The position numbers were made by a program, and so were the translations under genes. The notes beneath the pieces are model-generated. The model saw only the letters and a list, made by a program, of their open reading frames with translations, was not told the DNA's origin and did no database searches. This document shows, in pieces, positions 5,656-6,658 of a stretch of 6,658 nucleotides of DNA (the stretch's first letter is position 1; every line of letters starts with the position of its first letter). This stretch comes from an uncultured Eubacteriales bacterium. Its GTDB lineage: Bacteria; Bacillota; Clostridia; Oscillospirales; Acutalibacteraceae. The stretch spans positions 1 through 6,658 of the forward strand of contig ONPE01000073.1 of NCBI GenBank assembly GCA_900319615.1, read 5' to 3'.

Positions 5656-5779
5656 ATTTTATATAGGTTGAGATTGCCACGGGGCGCATTTCAGATTCTC
5701 GTTGCGAGGAGGAGCATGGTTCCAACGTTGCAATCTCAATCTTAACCTTTGCGCCCCTCGCAATGACTATTTTATATAG
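5656..5779. repeat. Composite palindromic repeat bracketed by 11-base direct repeats
   Basis: ATTTTATATAG occurs at 5656-5666 and again at 5769-5779, flanking 102 bases like a target duplication. The outer ends pair: ATTGC (5673-5677) with GCAAT (5760-5764), and GGGGCGCA (5681-5688) with TGCGCCCC (5750-5757). The inner half carries an inverted copy of the same motif: TTGCGAGGAGG (5702-5712), with GCAATCTCAA (5730-5739) being the exact complement of TTGAGATTGC (5668-5677). The motif resembles the short intergenic family with ends ATTGCGAGGAG and GCAATCTC found in many bacteria (from memory, not checked). Confidence 0.7.
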
Positions 5780-5820
5780 TATTACAAAATCATCCCCGAA
5801 AAATTCGGGACAAACGATAA

Positions 5821-5860
5821 AGGTCAGGTATGACACGCCGTCACGCCTGACCTGTTTTTT
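5821..5860 (+). terminator. Strong Rho-independent terminator
   Basis: AGGTCAGG (5821-5828) pairs with CCTGACCT (5846-5853). The stem continues inward with one U-G, one mismatch and four more pairs (TGAC/GTCA) to a 5-base loop, and is followed by G and six T (5855-5860). It ends plus-strand transcription 228 bases past the acetyltransferase stop codon. The reverse orientation has only three T, so it acts mainly on the plus strand. Confidence 0.82.
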
Positions 5861-5905
5861 ATTGCGGCGCCGCGCGATCCGCACACCCGAATAAGATAAT
5901 AACGC

Positions 5906-5950
5906 CTTATAAAAGGGAGCAAGCCCATCGACCGGGCGGGACTCTATAAG
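5906..5950. repeat. Three-part hairpin region
   Basis: CTTATA (5906-5911) pairs with TATAAG (5945-5950), GAG (5917-5919) with CTC (5942-5944), and GCCC (5923-5926) with GGGC (5934-5937), giving a coherent interrupted stem. It does not match a riboswitch class that I can recognise, and no promoter is evident just upstream. Confidence 0.35.
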
Positions 5951-6084
5951 CCGTCCGTATCAGCAGAAAGGAACAAAAAGGAATACGCGGCGGCAGCCTG
6001 ATCAATGAGCTTGCGAAAAGTTAAGAGATTATTGATAAAAAATGCCTTCTCTTATCAACAAATCTGCGAAGATTTCGAATGTTC

Positions 6085-6113
6085 TTGCAATATCAAATAA
6101 GTACTGTTATAAT
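6085..6113 (+). promoter_or_regulatory. Promoter of the TetR-family gene
   Basis: TTGCAA (6085-6090) and TATAAT (6108-6113) are 17 bases apart, and TGT before the -10 makes it an extended -10. The predicted start is near 6120, about 75 bases before the ATG. Confidence 0.75.
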
Positions 6114-6115
6114 TG

Positions 6116-6133
6116 ATGTTACAATTGTATCAT
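6116..6133. promoter_or_regulatory. Candidate TetR operator (18-base dyad)
   Basis: ATGTTACAA and TTGTATCAT form an imperfect dyad (8 of 9 positions) centred between 6124 and 6125, with a perfect TACAATTGTA core (6120-6129). It begins two bases after the -10 and covers the predicted start site, the usual place for TetR-type autorepression. That the adjacent regulator binds here is inference. Confidence 0.5.
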
Positions 6134-6194
6134 ACATATTATTAAAAATCAATACTTTAAACTCTAAAAGTGACATACGGACGGTGATTGTAAC

Positions 6195-6658
6195 ATGAAA
6201 ACCAAACGCGAATCCTTTGCAGCGGATTATATCACAGACGCTCTTCTGATACTTATGAAGCAAAAGAACTATAAGGATATCACCGTAACGGAGATATGCG
6301 AAAAGGCCGGGGTGACGAGGATGTCCTTTTACCGCAGCTTCAAGACCAAGGACGATATCCTGAGAAAGTGGTTCGAAACGGTATCGCGCAGATATCTGGT
6401 CGGAAAAGATTTTGACTTCAACAACGTCAGCAGAGAATTTCTTATCGACCTTTTCACATATCTGGAACAGTACAGAGAAGCATATCTTGCCATGTATGAT
6501 TCCGGTCTTTTTTACGATTTTGTCAAAGAGCAGCTCGAGAAAGACATCGCCAATCACCAAAAAGATACCAGCGATATCTACAGATCATACTTTTTGACGG
6601 GCGGAATATACAGCGTGTTCATCCTATGGCTGAAAAGCGGACAAAAGGAGAGCCCGTC
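6195..6658 (+). CDS. TetR/AcrR-family transcriptional regulator, partial (3' end off window)
   Basis: I translated 154 codons from ATG at 6195; two bases of the next codon remain and no stop is reached. TetR proteins are usually about 180-210 residues, so most of the protein is present. The N-terminal helix-turn-helix spans about residues 10-56: ALLILMKQKNYKDITVTEIC, then the recognition-helix pattern AGVTRMSFYRSFKTKDDIL, with the conserved FYR/FK tract. The remainder is helical ligand or dimer domain (EFLIDLFTYLEQYREAYLAM, then GGIYSVFILWLKSGQKESP), of the kind seen in clostridial TetR proteins with a TetR_C_7/8-like C-terminal domain. GGTGAT (6183-6188), matching the downstream half of the Shine-Dalgarno complement, lies six bases before the ATG. 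Upstream DNA carries a dyad at the start site, suggesting autoregulation. The effector and targets are unknown; the likely partner gene would be beyond the right edge. Confidence 0.93.
   Translation, partial: MKTKRESFAADYITDALLILMKQKNYKDITVTEICEKAGVTRMSFYRSFKTKDDILRKWFETVSRRYLVGKDFDFNNVSREFLIDLFTYLEQYREAYLAMYDSGLFYDFVKEQLEKDIANHQKDTSDIYRSYFLTGGIYSVFILWLKSGQKESP

Larger units (their letters stand above)
5594..6194. other. Gene-free spacer between acetyltransferase and TetR genes
   Basis: No convincing gene occupies these 601 bases. In order it holds: a composite inverted-repeat element bracketed by direct repeats (5656-5779); a CCCGAA/TTCGGG hairpin (5795-5809); an intrinsic terminator (5821-5860); a perfect palindrome GCGGCGCCGC (5864-5873); a three-part hairpin (5906-5950); alternative hairpins near 6022-6058; and the TetR promoter (6085-6113). 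At 5952-6023 one frame stays open and ends in GGSLINELAKS, but it lacks a start codon and ribosome binding site, so it is at most a gene remnant. Confidence 0.6.

Noticed and set aside
5606..5884. Minus-strand frame of 92 codons
   Set aside because: It is built from the composite repeat and the terminator hairpin, and has no ribosome binding site.
5906..5950. A known riboswitch class
   Set aside because: I compared it from memory with cobalamin, c-di-GMP, ZTP and T-box core motifs and saw no conserved core.
6093..6560. Minus-strand frame of 155 codons
   Set aside because: It is antisense to the TetR gene and its promoter.

Overview
The window looks like chromosome from a gut or rumen Ruminococcus-type clostridium (Oscillospiraceae). 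This rests on a C-terminal dockerin of ruminococcal style (duplicated calcium loops followed by DATFVQYHLA and DVTLIQRWIA), a BspA-like leucine-rich-repeat secreted protein, strong GGAGG-type ribosome binding sites, TGnTATAAT extended -10 promoters, and moderately GC-rich genes separated by AT-rich, repeat-laden spacers. No species can be named from the sequence alone.

There are five protein genes, two of them cut by the window edges. On the minus strand, reading leftward: a peroxiredoxin of the Bcp/PrxQ type (4420-4872); a large secreted dockerin protein (1307-3736) that I read as a seven-bladed propeller interrupted by a helical insert; and a secreted BspA-like protein (1-973) that runs off the left edge. 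On the plus strand: a GNAT acetyltransferase (5075-5593) divergent from the peroxiredoxin gene, and a TetR-family regulator (6195-6658) that runs off the right edge.

Each gene appears to have its own promoter, and there is no obvious operon. The dockerin gene ends in a strong intrinsic terminator (1245-1278), after which the BspA-like gene starts from its own near-consensus promoter. The two secreted proteins are the only pair with an evident common theme (cell surface or extracellular complex). The peroxiredoxin, acetyltransferase and TetR genes look like independent housekeeping or accessory units.

The gene-free spacers hold most of the unusual material. The spacer at 3737-4419 contains a long imperfect inverted-repeat element built of nested GGTACG/CGTACC hairpins, a perfect 14-base palindrome, a heptamer tandem repeat, and a spaced direct repeat. 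The spacer at 5594-6194 contains a 102-base element with two mutually exclusive folds, bracketed by an 11-base direct repeat; then an isolated strong terminator; and then a TetR promoter whose start region carries both a dyad and a long-range inverted repeat covering the start codon. I see no RNA gene of a known class, no CRISPR array and no transposase gene.
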